Positions 33,708 through 42,097 of a stretch of DNA of 64,000 bases are shown here, piece by piece. Under the pieces are notes generated by a model that was not told where the DNA came from, searched no databases, and saw nothing but the letters and a program-made list of their open reading frames with translations. Positions within the stretch are counted from its first letter, which is position 1; each line of letters starts with the position of its first letter. The translations under genes were made by a program, and so were the position numbers. This stretch comes from Achromobacter sp. Root83 (GTDB lineage: Bacteria; Pseudomonadota; Gammaproteobacteria; Burkholderiales; Burkholderiaceae_B): positions 102,510-166,509 of the forward strand of contig NZ_LMIU01000009.1 in assembly GCF_001428845.1 (NCBI RefSeq), in the 5' to 3' direction.

Positions 33708-34997
33708 ATGACCTGCACCCATACCGAATCCCACGAGGCCTGTGCCTCGCACGCGCCGGCCATCGCCGAGCAGCCTGTCCATATCGAACGCCGCTGGCCC
33801 GCGGAAGGCCATACCCGCATACCCAACTGGGTCTACACCGATCCGGCCGTGTTCCAGAAGGAGATGGACATCTTCTTCAACGGCAAGACCTGGAACTATA
33901 TCGGCCTGGAATGCGAGGTGCCGGAGGTCGGTTGCTACAAGCGCAACTGGATAGGCACCAGCCCGGTCGTCATGGTGCGCACCGAAAGCGGCGAGATCGC
34001 CGTGCTCGAAAACCGCTGCGCGCATCGCGGCGCGCAGATCTGCTGGCAGAACACCGGCAAGGTGACCGACTTCACCTGCCCGTACCACCAGTGGAACTAC
34101 GACCTGAACGGCAATCTGCAGGGCGTGCCGTTTCGCCGAGGCGCGATGGGCAAGGGCGGCATGCCGCGCGATTTCGATCCCAAGCAGAACGGGATCCGCA
34201 AGCTGCGCAGCGTCAACCGCGGCGGGTCGATCTGGGCCACGTTTTCCGACGAAGCGCCCAGCTTCGAGGAATTCTGCGGCGCCGAGGTGCTGGCGGAAAT
34301 CGATCACATGCTGCCCGGCAAGAAGCTCAAGCTGCTGGGCTACAGCCGCCAACTGATCCCCAGCAACTGGAAGATGTACCTGGAGAACCTCAAGGATCCC
34401 TACCACGCGACCCTGCTGCACACCTTCTACATCACTTTCGGCCTGTGGCGCGCCGATTCCAAATCCGAGTGCATACCCACCGGCGGCGGCGCGCACAGCG
34501 TGATGGTGTCCCACAACGAAGGCAAGAAAGTCACGGAGGCCACCTCCGAGATGAGCCGCTTCCGCAACGATCTGGAGTTGCTCGATCTGGAAACCGTGAC
34601 GCCCCGGGCGGAATTCAACCGGGGGCGAGTCGGGGGCGCATGGGTGTTCCCGGCGGCGCAATTCGGCATCCAGGCAAATTCGCTCAAGACCCGGCACGTG
34701 ATTCCGCGCAGCCCGACCGAACACGAACTGGTCTTCACCTACTACGGCTACGAAGACGACGACGAGGAAATGACGCGGCTGCGCCTCAAGCACGCCAACC
34801 TGCTGGGACCAGCCGGTTTCGTGTCGATGGACGACAGCGAAATGCTGAACCAGGTGCAGATCGGCGTCACCGGCTACCCGGATGCGCGCGGCATCGTGGA
34901 GATGGGCGGGCGCGACACGGAACCCGCCGACTACATGGTGACCGAAGTGCTGATCCGCTCGTTCTATCAGTATTACCGCCAGGCGATGGGGTTCTGA
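33708..34997 (+). CDS. Aromatic-ring-hydroxylating dioxygenase, alpha (large) subunit
   Basis: This is the catalytic Rieske non-haem iron oxygenase subunit, 429 residues. The Rieske cluster ligands are Cys104 and His106 (NRCAHRGAQ) and Cys124 and His127 (CPYHQWNYD). The mononuclear iron triad is Asp230 bridge, His233 and His238 (LKDPYHATLLH), with a likely third carboxylate in MDDSEMLNQVQ. The overall sequence resembles salicylate 5-hydroxylase and anthranilate-type oxygenases, which would fit a gentisate-like bicupin, but this assignment rests on general resemblance. It forms one system with the beta subunit, ferredoxin and reductase around it. The upstream frame 33581-35329 on another reading is a shadow. 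Confidence 0.95.
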   Translation: MTCTHTESHEACASHAPAIAEQPVHIERRWPAEGHTRIPNWVYTDPAVFQKEMDIFFNGKTWNYIGLECEVPEVGCYKRNWIGTSPVVMVRTESGEIAVLENRCAHRGAQICWQNTGKVTDFTCPYHQWNYDLNGNLQGVPFRRGAMGKGGMPRDFDPKQNGIRKLRSVNRGGSIWATFSDEAPSFEEFCGAEVLAEIDHMLPGKKLKLLGYSRQLIPSNWKMYLENLKDPYHATLLHTFYITFGLWRADSKSECIPTGGGAHSVMVSHNEGKKVTEATSEMSRFRNDLELLDLETVTPRAEFNRGRVGGAWVFPAAQFGIQANSLKTRHVIPRSPTEHELVFTYYGYEDDDEEMTRLRLKHANLLGPAGFVSMDDSEMLNQVQIGVTGYPDARGIVEMGGRDTEPADYMVTEVLIRSFYQYYRQAMGF

Positions 34998-34999
34998 TC

Positions 35000-35329
35000 A
35001 TGGTCGATACCGAAGTGTGGAAGCCGGTGGCGCTGGTGAAAGACATTTCGCCCGACACGCACACCTTGCGCGTGATGCTGGAGGGCGAGGCCGTCTGTCT
35101 CTATGAACTGGACGGCAAGGTCTGCGCCACGCAGGACAGATGTCCGCACGGCAACGCCAGCCTGGCCGAAGGCTGGGTCGAGGACGGCACGGTCGAGTGC
35201 CCGCTGCACCAGGGCGTGTTCGACATCGCCAGCGGCAAGCACCAATGCCCGCCCGTGACCACGGACCTGCGTTGCTACGACGTGCGGGTCGAGGACGGCA
35301 CCGTGTTCCTGCGCGCCGAGGCAGCATGA
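35000..35329 (+). CDS. Rieske-type ferredoxin of the ring hydroxylase
   Basis: This 109-residue protein carries electrons from the reductase to the oxygenase. The Rieske ligands are Cys48, His50, Cys67 and His70 (DRCPHGNAS and ECPLHQGVF). The ATG at 35000 follows the alpha stop by two bases. It appears elsewhere only as the end of a long false frame, so it is easy to miss. Its stop overlaps the reductase start as ATGA. Confidence 0.95.
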   Translation: MVDTEVWKPVALVKDISPDTHTLRVMLEGEAVCLYELDGKVCATQDRCPHGNASLAEGWVEDGTVECPLHQGVFDIASGKHQCPPVTTDLRCYDVRVEDGTVFLRAEAA

Positions 35330-36570
35330 ACTCGCCCGGCACCATGCTCATCGTGGGTGCGGGCCAGGCGGGTGCCTGGGCCGCGCGTACGCTCCGCGAG
35401 CACGGCCATACCGGCCGCATCGTGCTGTGCGGCGCGGAGCGGCACGCGCCCTACGAGCGCCCGCCCTTGTCCAAGGGGCTGATCACCGGCGCCAGCAGCG
35501 CGGAGCAGGCCGAACTTCTGGGCTTGGCCGAGATGCAGGAACGCGCCATCGAGTTCCTGCCAGCGCTGGAAGCCGTGAAGATCGACCCGGCGCGGCGCGT
35601 CGTGCGCTGTAACGACGGGCGCGAACTTGGCTACGACAAACTACTGCTGGCCACCGGGGGGAGTCCCTGTCGCCCGTCCTTGCCGGGGCTGGACAGCCCG
35701 CGGGTGCGCACGCTGCGCACGCTCGACGACGCCTTGGCGCTGCGCCGGGCATTCTCTGAAGCGCCGCGCGTGACCATCATCGGCGGCGGCTGGATCGGGC
35801 TGGAGACGGCCGCCACGGCGCGCACGCTGGGCTGTGCGGTCACGGTGATCGAGGCTGGCCCGCGCCTCTGCGGCCGCAGCCTCATGGCGCCGGTATCGGA
35901 ATGGCTGCTTCAACGCCACGAGGCCGCCGGCGTCAGCGTGCGGCTGGCGCATGGCGTGACGGCGCTCGACGATCACGCCGACGGCACCGAGGTGCGGCTT
36001 GACGACGGCAGCACGATCATCGCCGATCTGGTGCTGGTGGGCGTGGGCATGCAGCCCAACGACGCGCTGGCCCGCGAGGCCGGGCTGGATTGCGCACGGG
36101 GCGTGCGCGTCGATGCCGCTTGCCGCACCTCGGATCCGTACATCTACGCGGCCGGCGACGTGGCGGTGCTGACGCATCCCCGCGCGCCGCAGGGGTTGAG
36201 GCTGGAGTCGTGGCAGAACGCCCAGGATCAGGGCGTCGCGGCAGCCCGCGCCATGCTGGAGCAGGCAGTCGCCTACTCGCCGGTGCCGCTGCTGTGGTCG
36301 GAGCAGTATGAACACATGATCCAGATCGCCGGGTTTCCGGGCCTGGCGCAACGCACGCTGTGGCGCGCCACGGCCGGGGGCGGCAGGCTTTACCTTGGCG
36401 TGGACGCCGCCGGCGTGGTGGTGGCTGCGGTGGGAATCGATGCGGGCCGGGATTTCCGGGCCGCGCGCAAATCGGTCGAGCAGGACGCGCAAGCGCCATT
36501 CACCGGCTACCAATCCTGTGATGCCCCGGCCGCCGCCGGGCCCGTCCCGACTTCGGAGTTGACGGCATGA
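35326..36570 (+). CDS. NAD(P)H-dependent ferredoxin reductase (FAD)
   Basis: This FAD enzyme reduces the Rieske ferredoxin. The 414-residue product has the FAD fold motif LIVGAGQAGAWAARTLREHG at about residues 6-25 and the NAD(P) motif VTIIGGGWIGLETAATARTL near residue 145, then IYAAGDVAVLTHP and a C-terminal reductase domain. It is of the BphA4/AndAa type. The start at 35326 overlaps the ferredoxin stop, and its own stop overlaps the next start, both as ATGA. Confidence 0.94.
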   Translation: MNSPGTMLIVGAGQAGAWAARTLREHGHTGRIVLCGAERHAPYERPPLSKGLITGASSAEQAELLGLAEMQERAIEFLPALEAVKIDPARRVVRCNDGRELGYDKLLLATGGSPCRPSLPGLDSPRVRTLRTLDDALALRRAFSEAPRVTIIGGGWIGLETAATARTLGCAVTVIEAGPRLCGRSLMAPVSEWLLQRHEAAGVSVRLAHGVTALDDHADGTEVRLDDGSTIIADLVLVGVGMQPNDALAREAGLDCARGVRVDAACRTSDPYIYAAGDVAVLTHPRAPQGLRLESWQNAQDQGVAAARAMLEQAVAYSPVPLLWSEQYEHMIQIAGFPGLAQRTLWRATAGGGRLYLGVDAAGVVVAAVGIDAGRDFRAARKSVEQDAQAPFTGYQSCDAPAAAGPVPTSELTA

Positions 36571-36998
36571 ACGACAAGACTTCCCTGCGCTGCGAGGACG
36601 CCGCTGCCCAGGTGCTGAACTTCTTCGCGGCGCTGGACCAGCGGCGCCACGACGACGTCGCCCAACTGATGGCAAGCGATGGCATATGGCACCGGCAGGG
36701 CCGCGCGCTGACCGGTCCTGCCGACGTGGCCGCGGCGCTGGCGGAACGCGACCCCGCGCGAGAAACCGCGCACATCGTCACCAACCTGCGGGCCGAGCTT
36801 ACCGATGCCGGCCGCGCCCGGGTGCGATTCTATCTGCTGGCCTACGAGAGCCGGACCGATGGCGGACCGCAGGAAGCCGCGCCGCGTCTGGTGGCGATCC
36901 GTTCCTGCACCGACGAGCTCGTGCACACCGAATCCGGCTGGCGCTTCGCCAGCAGGGCAAGCCACCGCCACCTGCCGCCCGAGGCGCACGCGCGCTGA
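36567..36998 (+). CDS. SnoaL/NTF2-like protein in the aromatic cluster
   Basis: The product has 143 residues with the cone-shaped NTF2 fold pattern: NFFAALDQRRHDDVAQLMAS at the start, LTGPADVAAALAERD in the middle and WRFASRASHRHLP at the end. It is coupled to the reductase by ATGA. It resembles a second small subunit or a stand-alone isomerase/hydratase-like protein. I cannot say which; there is no second alpha subunit for it to pair with. Confidence 0.82.
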   Translation: MNDKTSLRCEDAAAQVLNFFAALDQRRHDDVAQLMASDGIWHRQGRALTGPADVAAALAERDPARETAHIVTNLRAELTDAGRARVRFYLLAYESRTDGGPQEAAPRLVAIRSCTDELVHTESGWRFASRASHRHLPPEAHAR

Positions 36999-37029
36999 CA
37001 TCCGAATCCTTTCCCGAACGAGGTCATTC

Positions 37030-37836
37030 ATGGCTCTAGCCGCCACCACCATCGATGCCATCGCGCGCCGCCTGCACGAGGCGGAACGCTCCCGCACCCA
37101 GATCCGCCAGGTATCGCTCGATCATCCCGAGATGGATATCTCCGATGGCTACGCCATCCAGCGCCGCTGGGTCGAACTCAAGCTGGCCGAGGGCCGCCGC
37201 CTGGTCGGCCACAAGATCGGGCTCACCTCGCGCGCCATGCAGTTGTCGTCACAGATCGACGAGCCCGATTTTGGCGCGTTGCTCGACGACATGCTGTTTG
37301 CCGACGGCGCCGCGATCGCGCGCGATCGCTTCATCGTGCCACGGCTGGAGGTCGAACTGGCCTTCATTCTGGACAAGCCGCTGCGCGGTCCGAACGTCAC
37401 GCTGTTCGATGTGCTGGATTCCGTGCGGTACGTGATTCCGGCGCTGGAGATCATCGATGCGCGTTCGCACCAGATCGATCCCGAATCGCGCCGGCCGCGC
37501 AAGGTGTTCGACACCATCGCCGACAACGCCGCCAATGCCGGCGTGGTGATGGGCGGGCGCCCCGTGCGTGTCAACGAGTTCGACCTGCGCTGGGTTGGCG
37601 CCATCCTGTCGCGCAACGCCGTGATCGAGGAGACCGGCCTGGCCGCCGGCGTGCTGAACCATCCCGCCAACGGCGTGGTGTGGCTGGCCAACCGGCTTGC
37701 CGGACACGACGTGGCCCTGGAGCGCGATCAGATCGTGCTGAGCGGTTCCTTCACGCGTCCGGTCTACGCCGAACGCGGCGACGTCTTCCATGTCGACTAC
37801 GGCCCGCTGGGCGCCGTGAGCTGCCGCTTCGAGTGA
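37030..37836 (+). CDS. 2-oxo-hept-4-ene-1,7-dioate hydratase-like (HpaH)
   Basis: This 268-residue product has the length and motifs of HpaH, which adds water to 2-oxohept-4-ene-1,7-dioate in homoprotocatechuate breakdown. Marks are [20 protein letters not shown], then [20 protein letters not shown] and [18 protein letters not shown] with its metal-binding Glu pair. The ATG at 37030 is preceded by CGAGG. It is followed at once by an HpaI-like aldolase with a one-base overlap. The other homoprotocatechuate genes (hpaD, hpaE, hpaF, hpaBC) are absent here, so it probably serves another route. Confidence 0.9.
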   Translation: MALAATTIDAIARRLHEAERSRTQIRQVSLDHPEMDISDGYAIQRRWVELKLAEGRRLVGHKIGLTSRAMQLSSQIDEPDFGALLDDMLFADGAAIARDRFIVPRLEVELAFILDKPLRGPNVTLFDVLDSVRYVIPALEIIDARSHQIDPESRRPRKVFDTIADNAANAGVVMGGRPVRVNEFDLRWVGAILSRNAVIEETGLAAGVLNHPANGVVWLANRLAGHDVALERDQIVLSGSFTRPVYAERGDVFHVDYGPLGAVSCRFE

Positions 37837-38639
37837 TGATCATGAAAACACCGGGCAATACCTTCAAGGCCGCGCTGGCGCGCGGCGAATCGCAGATCGG
37901 GCTGTGGCTGGGCCTGGCCAATGGCTATGCCGCCGAAGTGGTGGCGGGCGCCGGCTTCGACTGGCTGCTGATCGATGGCGAACATGCGCCCAACACGCTG
38001 GACAGCATCCTGGCGCAACTGCAGACGCTGGCCGCCTATCCGCTGGAGCCCGTGGTGCGGCCCGCCTGGAACGATCCCGTAGAGATCAAACGCCTGCTCG
38101 ACCTGGGCGCGCGCACCTTGCTGGTGCCCATGATCCAGAGCGCCGACGAAGCCGCCGCGGCGGTGGCCGCGATGCGGTATCCGCCGTCCGGCATGCGGGG
38201 CGTGGGCAGCGCGCTGGCGCGGGCGTCGCGCTGGAACCGCCTGCCTGCCTATCTGGACGAGGCCAATGCGGCGATGTGCACGCTCGTGCAGGTCGAGACC
38301 CGGCGCGGCATCGAGGCGCTGGATGAAATCTGCGCGGTCGACGGGGTCGACGGCGTATTCATCGGCCCGGCGGACCTCGCGGCCGATTACGGATATCTGG
38401 GGCGGCCGGGCGATCCGGCGATGCAGCAGATCATCGAGGCGGCGCTGGCGCGCATCCGCCGCCACGGCAAGGCGGCCGGCATCCTGGTCAGCGACCAGAA
38501 GCTGGCCGAGCGTTATATCGAATGCGGCAGCCTGTTCACGGCGGTGGGCGTGGATGCCACGCTGCTTGCGCGGGCGGCAACGGATCTGGCGGCGCGGCAT
38601 GGACGCGCCGCCAACAGTGGCGCAGCGGGCGTCTACTGA
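37836..38639 (+). CDS. HpcH/HpaI class II aldolase (4-hydroxy-2-oxoheptane-1,7-dioate type)
   Basis: The 267-residue product resembles E. coli HpaI over most of its length: [20 protein letters not shown], then [17 protein letters not shown] with the catalytic His, [20 protein letters not shown] and [17 protein letters not shown] with metal ligands. HpaI splits its substrate to pyruvate and succinic semialdehyde. I start at ATG 37836, sharing a base with the hydratase stop; ATG 37842 is an alternative. A terminator follows at 38646. It would give the last step of the cluster to central metabolism. Confidence 0.93.
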   Translation: MIMKTPGNTFKAALARGESQIGLWLGLANGYAAEVVAGAGFDWLLIDGEHAPNTLDSILAQLQTLAAYPLEPVVRPAWNDPVEIKRLLDLGARTLLVPMIQSADEAAAAVAAMRYPPSGMRGVGSALARASRWNRLPAYLDEANAAMCTLVQVETRRGIEALDEICAVDGVDGVFIGPADLAADYGYLGRPGDPAMQQIIEAALARIRRHGKAAGILVSDQKLAERYIECGSLFTAVGVDATLLARAATDLAARHGRAANSGAAGVY

Positions 38640-38645
38640 ATCAGA

Positions 38646-38673
38646 GCCGGCGGCGATTCCGCCGGCGTTTTTT
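38646..38673 (+). terminator. Rho-independent terminator after the aromatic operon
   Basis: GCCGGCGG (38646-38653) and CCGCCGGC (38659-38666) form a perfect stem around CGATT, followed by GTTTTTT. It starts 7 bp after the aldolase stop. Confidence 0.85.
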
Positions 38674-38726
38674 GCAAAACCGGAAGGCCGGGACAAGGCC
38701 TACGGCAAACCTAAGGAGACAACGAC

Positions 38727-39719
38727 ATGAACCTCGCCAAGTCAACGGGCGCCCTGTGGGCGGCCAGCATCGCATCCAGTATCGCCCTGATCGCACCGGC
38801 CGGTAGCGCCGTGGGCGCGGAAACCTGGCCCAGCCGCTCCATCAATCTGATCGTGCCGTTCCCCGCGGGCGGCGGCGGCGACACGCTGGCGCGCCTGGTG
38901 AGCGAACCGCTGGCGCGCGAACTCGGCCAGACCATCGTGATCGAAAACAAGCCCGGCGCCGGCGGCAACATCGGCACCGCCACCGCGTCGCGCGCGGAGC
39001 CCAACGGCTACACGCTGGCCTACGCCACCAATGGCACGCAGGCGATCAATCACTGGCTTTACAAGACCACGGGCTTCTCGCGCGACGATTTCGAGCCGAT
39101 CTCGCGCCTGACCACGATCGCCGCGGCGGTCGTGGTCAATCCTGCCGATCCCTACCGCTCGCTCAAGGACCTGCTGGACGCGGCGCGCGCGAAGCCGGGC
39201 GCGCTTACCTGTGGATCGGCCGGCAACGGCACCACCTCGCACCTGGCCTGCGAACAGCTCAAGCAGATGGCGGGCGTGAACATCGTCCATGTGCCCTACA
39301 AGGGCGGCGCCGCCGCCATGACCGATCTGATGGGCGGCCGCCTGTCCCTGCTGATCGACGTGATGCCGAACGTCGCGCCGCAGATCAATGCGCAGCGCCT
39401 GCGAGCGCTCGCGGTCACCACCAGCGAAAGAGTCGCTTCCAATCCGGACATTCCTACCGTGGCCGAGGCCGGCGTTCCGGGATATTCGTTCTTTGCCTGG
39501 GATGCGCTCTACGCGCCCAAGGGCACGCCGGCAGCGGTGCTCGACCGCATGAATGCGGCCGTGAACAAGGTGCTGGCCGAGCCCGCCGTACGCGCGCAAT
39601 TGGAGGCCCGTGGCGCACAAGCCGCGCCGACCTCCCGCGAGGGGCTGCGGGCGTTCTCCAGTGAAGAGTACGACCGGCTCGGCAAGGTGGTGCGGACTGC
39701 AGGCGCCGTGATCGACTGA
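38727..39719 (+). CDS. TctC/Bug-family periplasmic binding protein
   Basis: This is a 330-residue extracytoplasmic receptor with a signal peptide (ALWAASIASSIALIAPAGSA) cut near AETWPSRSI. Family motifs are INLIVPFPAGGGGDTLARLV, IVIENKPGAGGNIGTATASR and VHVPYKGGAAAMTDLMGG. AAGGAG precedes its ATG. It is downstream of a terminator, so it may be made at a lower level than the operon or have its own promoter. It could bring in the aromatic acid that the cluster degrades. Confidence 0.93.
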   Translation: MNLAKSTGALWAASIASSIALIAPAGSAVGAETWPSRSINLIVPFPAGGGGDTLARLVSEPLARELGQTIVIENKPGAGGNIGTATASRAEPNGYTLAYATNGTQAINHWLYKTTGFSRDDFEPISRLTTIAAAVVVNPADPYRSLKDLLDAARAKPGALTCGSAGNGTTSHLACEQLKQMAGVNIVHVPYKGGAAAMTDLMGGRLSLLIDVMPNVAPQINAQRLRALAVTTSERVASNPDIPTVAEAGVPGYSFFAWDALYAPKGTPAAVLDRMNAAVNKVLAEPAVRAQLEARGAQAAPTSREGLRAFSSEEYDRLGKVVRTAGAVID

Positions 39720-39728
39720 TACGTCCCG

Positions 39729-39757
39729 AAGCGGCGCGTTGACGAAGCGCGCCGCTT
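39729..39757. terminator. Hairpin between convergent tctC and pcaQ-like genes
   Basis: AAGCGGCGCG (39729-39738) and CGCGCCGCTT (39748-39757) form a perfect 10-bp stem around a 9-base loop. The position between two convergent stops suggests a bidirectional terminator, although T-runs are short. Confidence 0.55.
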
Positions 39758-39761
39758 GCCG

Positions 39762-40691
39762 TCACCGGTTGCGCGTCAAGCCCGCCTCCTTGAAGGCGTC
39801 GAACAGCCCGATGCCGTGCGATGAAAGCGTGACATCCGTTCGCCGCAGCAAACCGATGGGTTCGTCCGTCCCGCCGAAGGGCATGGGAACGTGCATCAAT
39901 TCGCCGCTGACCACGTAGCTCTCGACGAGGCTCGCGGGGACGAACCAGATCGCGTCGTTGCGCAGTGTCAGTTCCAGATTCAGAGAAACCGAAAGGCTGC
40001 TGATCACCGCCGCCCGTTCGGGCATTCCGAAGGCCGCCAACACGCTGTCCGCCGACTGCCGGATCAGGGTGCCCGCGGGCGGCAGGACCAGGTCGTACGA
40101 GACGAGCGTGCTTGCGGTGATGGGGCCTCGCAGGATGGGATGCCCCGCACGCACCACGACCGTAAGCGGTTCACGAAAGAGGTGCTCGAAGCTCATTCCC
40201 GTCATGGAAGAAGGCTCGCCCAGGCGGCCGACCACGAAGTCGACCTCCGCCGCTTTGAGACGCCGCAACAACTCCAGGTTGTGTCCGGTTTGGACTTCAA
40301 CGCTCACCAAGGCAGAGGACCGCCTGAATGCCGCCAGGGCAGGGGGGCACAGCACGCGCGCGAGGGTGGGCAGTATGCCGATCCGCACGACCTCGGGAAC
40401 CCCCTGAAACTCCCCTCGCAGCTTTTGCACGCCTTCCTGGAGCGCGGAGAGCGAGGCGTTGGCGTAGGGGGCGAACATGCGGCCATGATCGGTCAGCTCC
40501 GCCCCTTTGCGCCCTCGATCGAATAGCCGGCTGCCTGTCGCCGCTTCCAGTTCGGCCAGCGTTTTGGAGACGGCGGGTTGCGTGATGGCCAAGGCTTCGC
40601 TCGCTCTTTGAAGGCTGCGTAGCTGAGCGACGGCGATGAAACACTGCAGATGCCGCAGTTTGATCCGATTGCCGTAGAGGTCCAAATCCAT
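39762..40691 (-). CDS. LysR-family regulator, PcaQ-like
   Basis: The 309-residue product is a LysR regulator. The helix-turn-helix is at about residues 14-50 (RHLQCFIAVAQLRSLQRASE, then ALAITQPAVSKTLAELEAAT), followed by the effector domain with VRIGILPTLARVLCPPALAA and LPPAGTLIRQSADSVLAAFG. The start MDLDLYGNRIKLRHLQCF and the divergent position next to pcaHG resemble PcaQ, the activator of protocatechuate genes that responds to carboxymuconolactone-type intermediates. The name is therefore likely but rests on resemblance and context. Confidence 0.9.
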   Translation of the reverse strand: MDLDLYGNRIKLRHLQCFIAVAQLRSLQRASEALAITQPAVSKTLAELEAATGSRLFDRGRKGAELTDHGRMFAPYANASLSALQEGVQKLRGEFQGVPEVVRIGILPTLARVLCPPALAAFRRSSALVSVEVQTGHNLELLRRLKAAEVDFVVGRLGEPSSMTGMSFEHLFREPLTVVVRAGHPILRGPITASTLVSYDLVLPPAGTLIRQSADSVLAAFGMPERAAVISSLSVSLNLELTLRNDAIWFVPASLVESYVVSGELMHVPMPFGGTDEPIGLLRRTDVTLSSHGIGLFDAFKEAGLTRNR

Positions 40692-40752
40692 AACTTTTTG
40701 AGCCGTCTTGTTGTAAGAAAGATCACTATATATAACTTTAGGTCGTGGTTAA
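40690..40752. promoter_or_regulatory. Divergent pcaQ/pcaH control region with LysR-type sites
   Basis: ATAACTTT occurs twice, at 40690-40697 and 40732-40739, 42 bp apart (four DNA turns). The second lies within TAAC-N11-GTTA (40733-40751), a T-N11-A LysR box with a GGTTAA right half. PcaQ sites in rhizobia have ATAACC-N4-GGTTAA halves, so this fits in part. The pcaH promoter probably uses the TATATA near 40728-40733. Confidence 0.55.
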
Positions 40753-40774
40753 AGTCGTCCTATCCAAATAGTGA

Positions 40775-41497
40775 ATGGGGACCGCCTTGAGCCACCACGA
40801 CACCCTTCTTCTTACTCCCCGCGATTGGCAGGGGAATCCGCCGTATAAGCATCCTGCCTATAAATCCTCGGTGTTGCGCAGCCCGTCGCTGCCCCTGGTT
40901 CCTGTCAAAGCCGCGCTGGGAAACCGTCTGGCGCCGGTGTATGGCAGCGAGCTCTTGGGGGCCTCGGATCACGACCTGACAAGCAATGCCGCAAAAAACG
41001 GCGCGCCCATCGGTGAGCGCATCATCGTGACGGGCCGGGTGCTCGATGAGTCGGGCAGGCCAGTCCGTCACACGCTGGTGGAAATCTGGCAGGCCAACGC
41101 GGCGGGCCGGTACGTACATAAAGGCGACCAGCATGACGCGCCCCTTGACCCCAATTTTCTGGGCGCGGGCCGCTGCATCACCGATGACCAGGGCCGATAC
41201 CGCTTTGTCACCATCAAACCGGGCGCCTACCCCTGGGGCAACCACAGCAATGCCTGGCGTCCCAATCACATTCACTTCTCCCTTTTCGGGCAGTACTTCG
41301 GCTCGCGCCTGGTGACTCAGATGTACTTCCCGGGCGATCCGTTACTGGCGCTGGACCCGATCTTCCAAGGCGTACCGGAACATGCGCGCGACCGCCTGGT
41401 AGCGCGGTTTTCCCTGGAAGCGACTCAGGAAGGCGTCGCGCTTGGCTATGAATTCGACATCGTGTTGCGCGGTGCCCGACAGACCCCCACGGAGTAA
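40775..41497 (+). CDS. pcaH: Protocatechuate 3,4-dioxygenase, beta subunit
   Basis: PcaH and PcaG form the iron(III) enzyme that cuts protocatechuate between its two hydroxyls to 3-carboxy-cis,cis-muconate. All four iron ligands are visible: Tyr113 (GRYVHK), Tyr152 (GAYPWGNH), His165 and His167 (RPNHIHFS). The 240-residue length is normal. The ATG at 40775 lacks a ribosome binding site; a TTG at 40787 is preceded by GGGGA and would start MSHHDTLLL, so translation may begin there. It is 2 bp from pcaG. Confidence 0.96.
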   Translation: MGTALSHHDTLLLTPRDWQGNPPYKHPAYKSSVLRSPSLPLVPVKAALGNRLAPVYGSELLGASDHDLTSNAAKNGAPIGERIIVTGRVLDESGRPVRHTLVEIWQANAAGRYVHKGDQHDAPLDPNFLGAGRCITDDQGRYRFVTIKPGAYPWGNHSNAWRPNHIHFSLFGQYFGSRLVTQMYFPGDPLLALDPIFQGVPEHARDRLVARFSLEATQEGVALGYEFDIVLRGARQTPTE

Positions 41498-41499
41498 CC

Positions 41500-42090
41500 A
41501 TGAGCGAACTGAAGCAGACCCCTTCCCAGACGGTAGGCCCGTTCTTCGCATACGGTCTTTGCCCCGAGCAATACAACTTCGACTTCAAAAGCCTGTTCAC
41601 CGCGAATGCGGCCGAACCCCACGCCGCGGGCGAACACATCATCGTCATGGGAAAGGTGTATGACGGAAGCGGAGCCGCCGTGGGTGACGCTATCGTCGAG
41701 TCGCTGCAGGCGGACGCGTCGGGCCATTACGTCGCCAGCCAGGAGGAAGCGTCGGCCCGCGGATTCACAGGATTCTGCCGCGTGGGAACAGGCACCGAGC
41801 AGGGCAACGCCTACGTGATCCGCACCCTCAAGCCGGGCCCGGTCGCGCCGGGCGCGGCACCTTGCATCGACATCATTCTCCACATGCGCGGCATGTTGCT
41901 GCACGCCTTCACGCGGCTTTACTTCGAGGATGAGCCCGAGGCGAATGAAGGTGACGCCGTCCTGGGCAGAGTTCCCGCGGAACGCCGACGGACGCTCATC
42001 GCGAAGCTCGACCCTGACAGTTCGGTGAAGCTGTATCGCTTCGATATCCATCTGCAAGGACCGGACGAAACGGTCTTCTTCGACTATTGA
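41500..42090 (+). CDS. pcaG: Protocatechuate 3,4-dioxygenase, alpha subunit
   Basis: PcaG is the structural partner of PcaH and lines the substrate pocket. The 196-residue product begins LKQTPSQTVGPFFAYGLCPE, the standard alpha-subunit start, and has IDIILHMRGMLLHAFTRLYF where the beta subunit has its iron ligands; these are not kept here, as expected. It starts 2 bp after the pcaH stop. Confidence 0.96.
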   Translation: MSELKQTPSQTVGPFFAYGLCPEQYNFDFKSLFTANAAEPHAAGEHIIVMGKVYDGSGAAVGDAIVESLQADASGHYVASQEEASARGFTGFCRVGTGTEQGNAYVIRTLKPGPVAPGAAPCIDIILHMRGMLLHAFTRLYFEDEPEANEGDAVLGRVPAERRRTLIAKLDPDSSVKLYRFDIHLQGPDETVFFDY

Positions 42091-42097
42091 TGGAGCG

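Noticed and set aside
33581-35329. Long plus frame over the ring hydroxylase
   Set aside because: Only its last 330 bases (the Rieske ferredoxin from 35000) are real; the rest is out of frame with the beta and alpha subunits.
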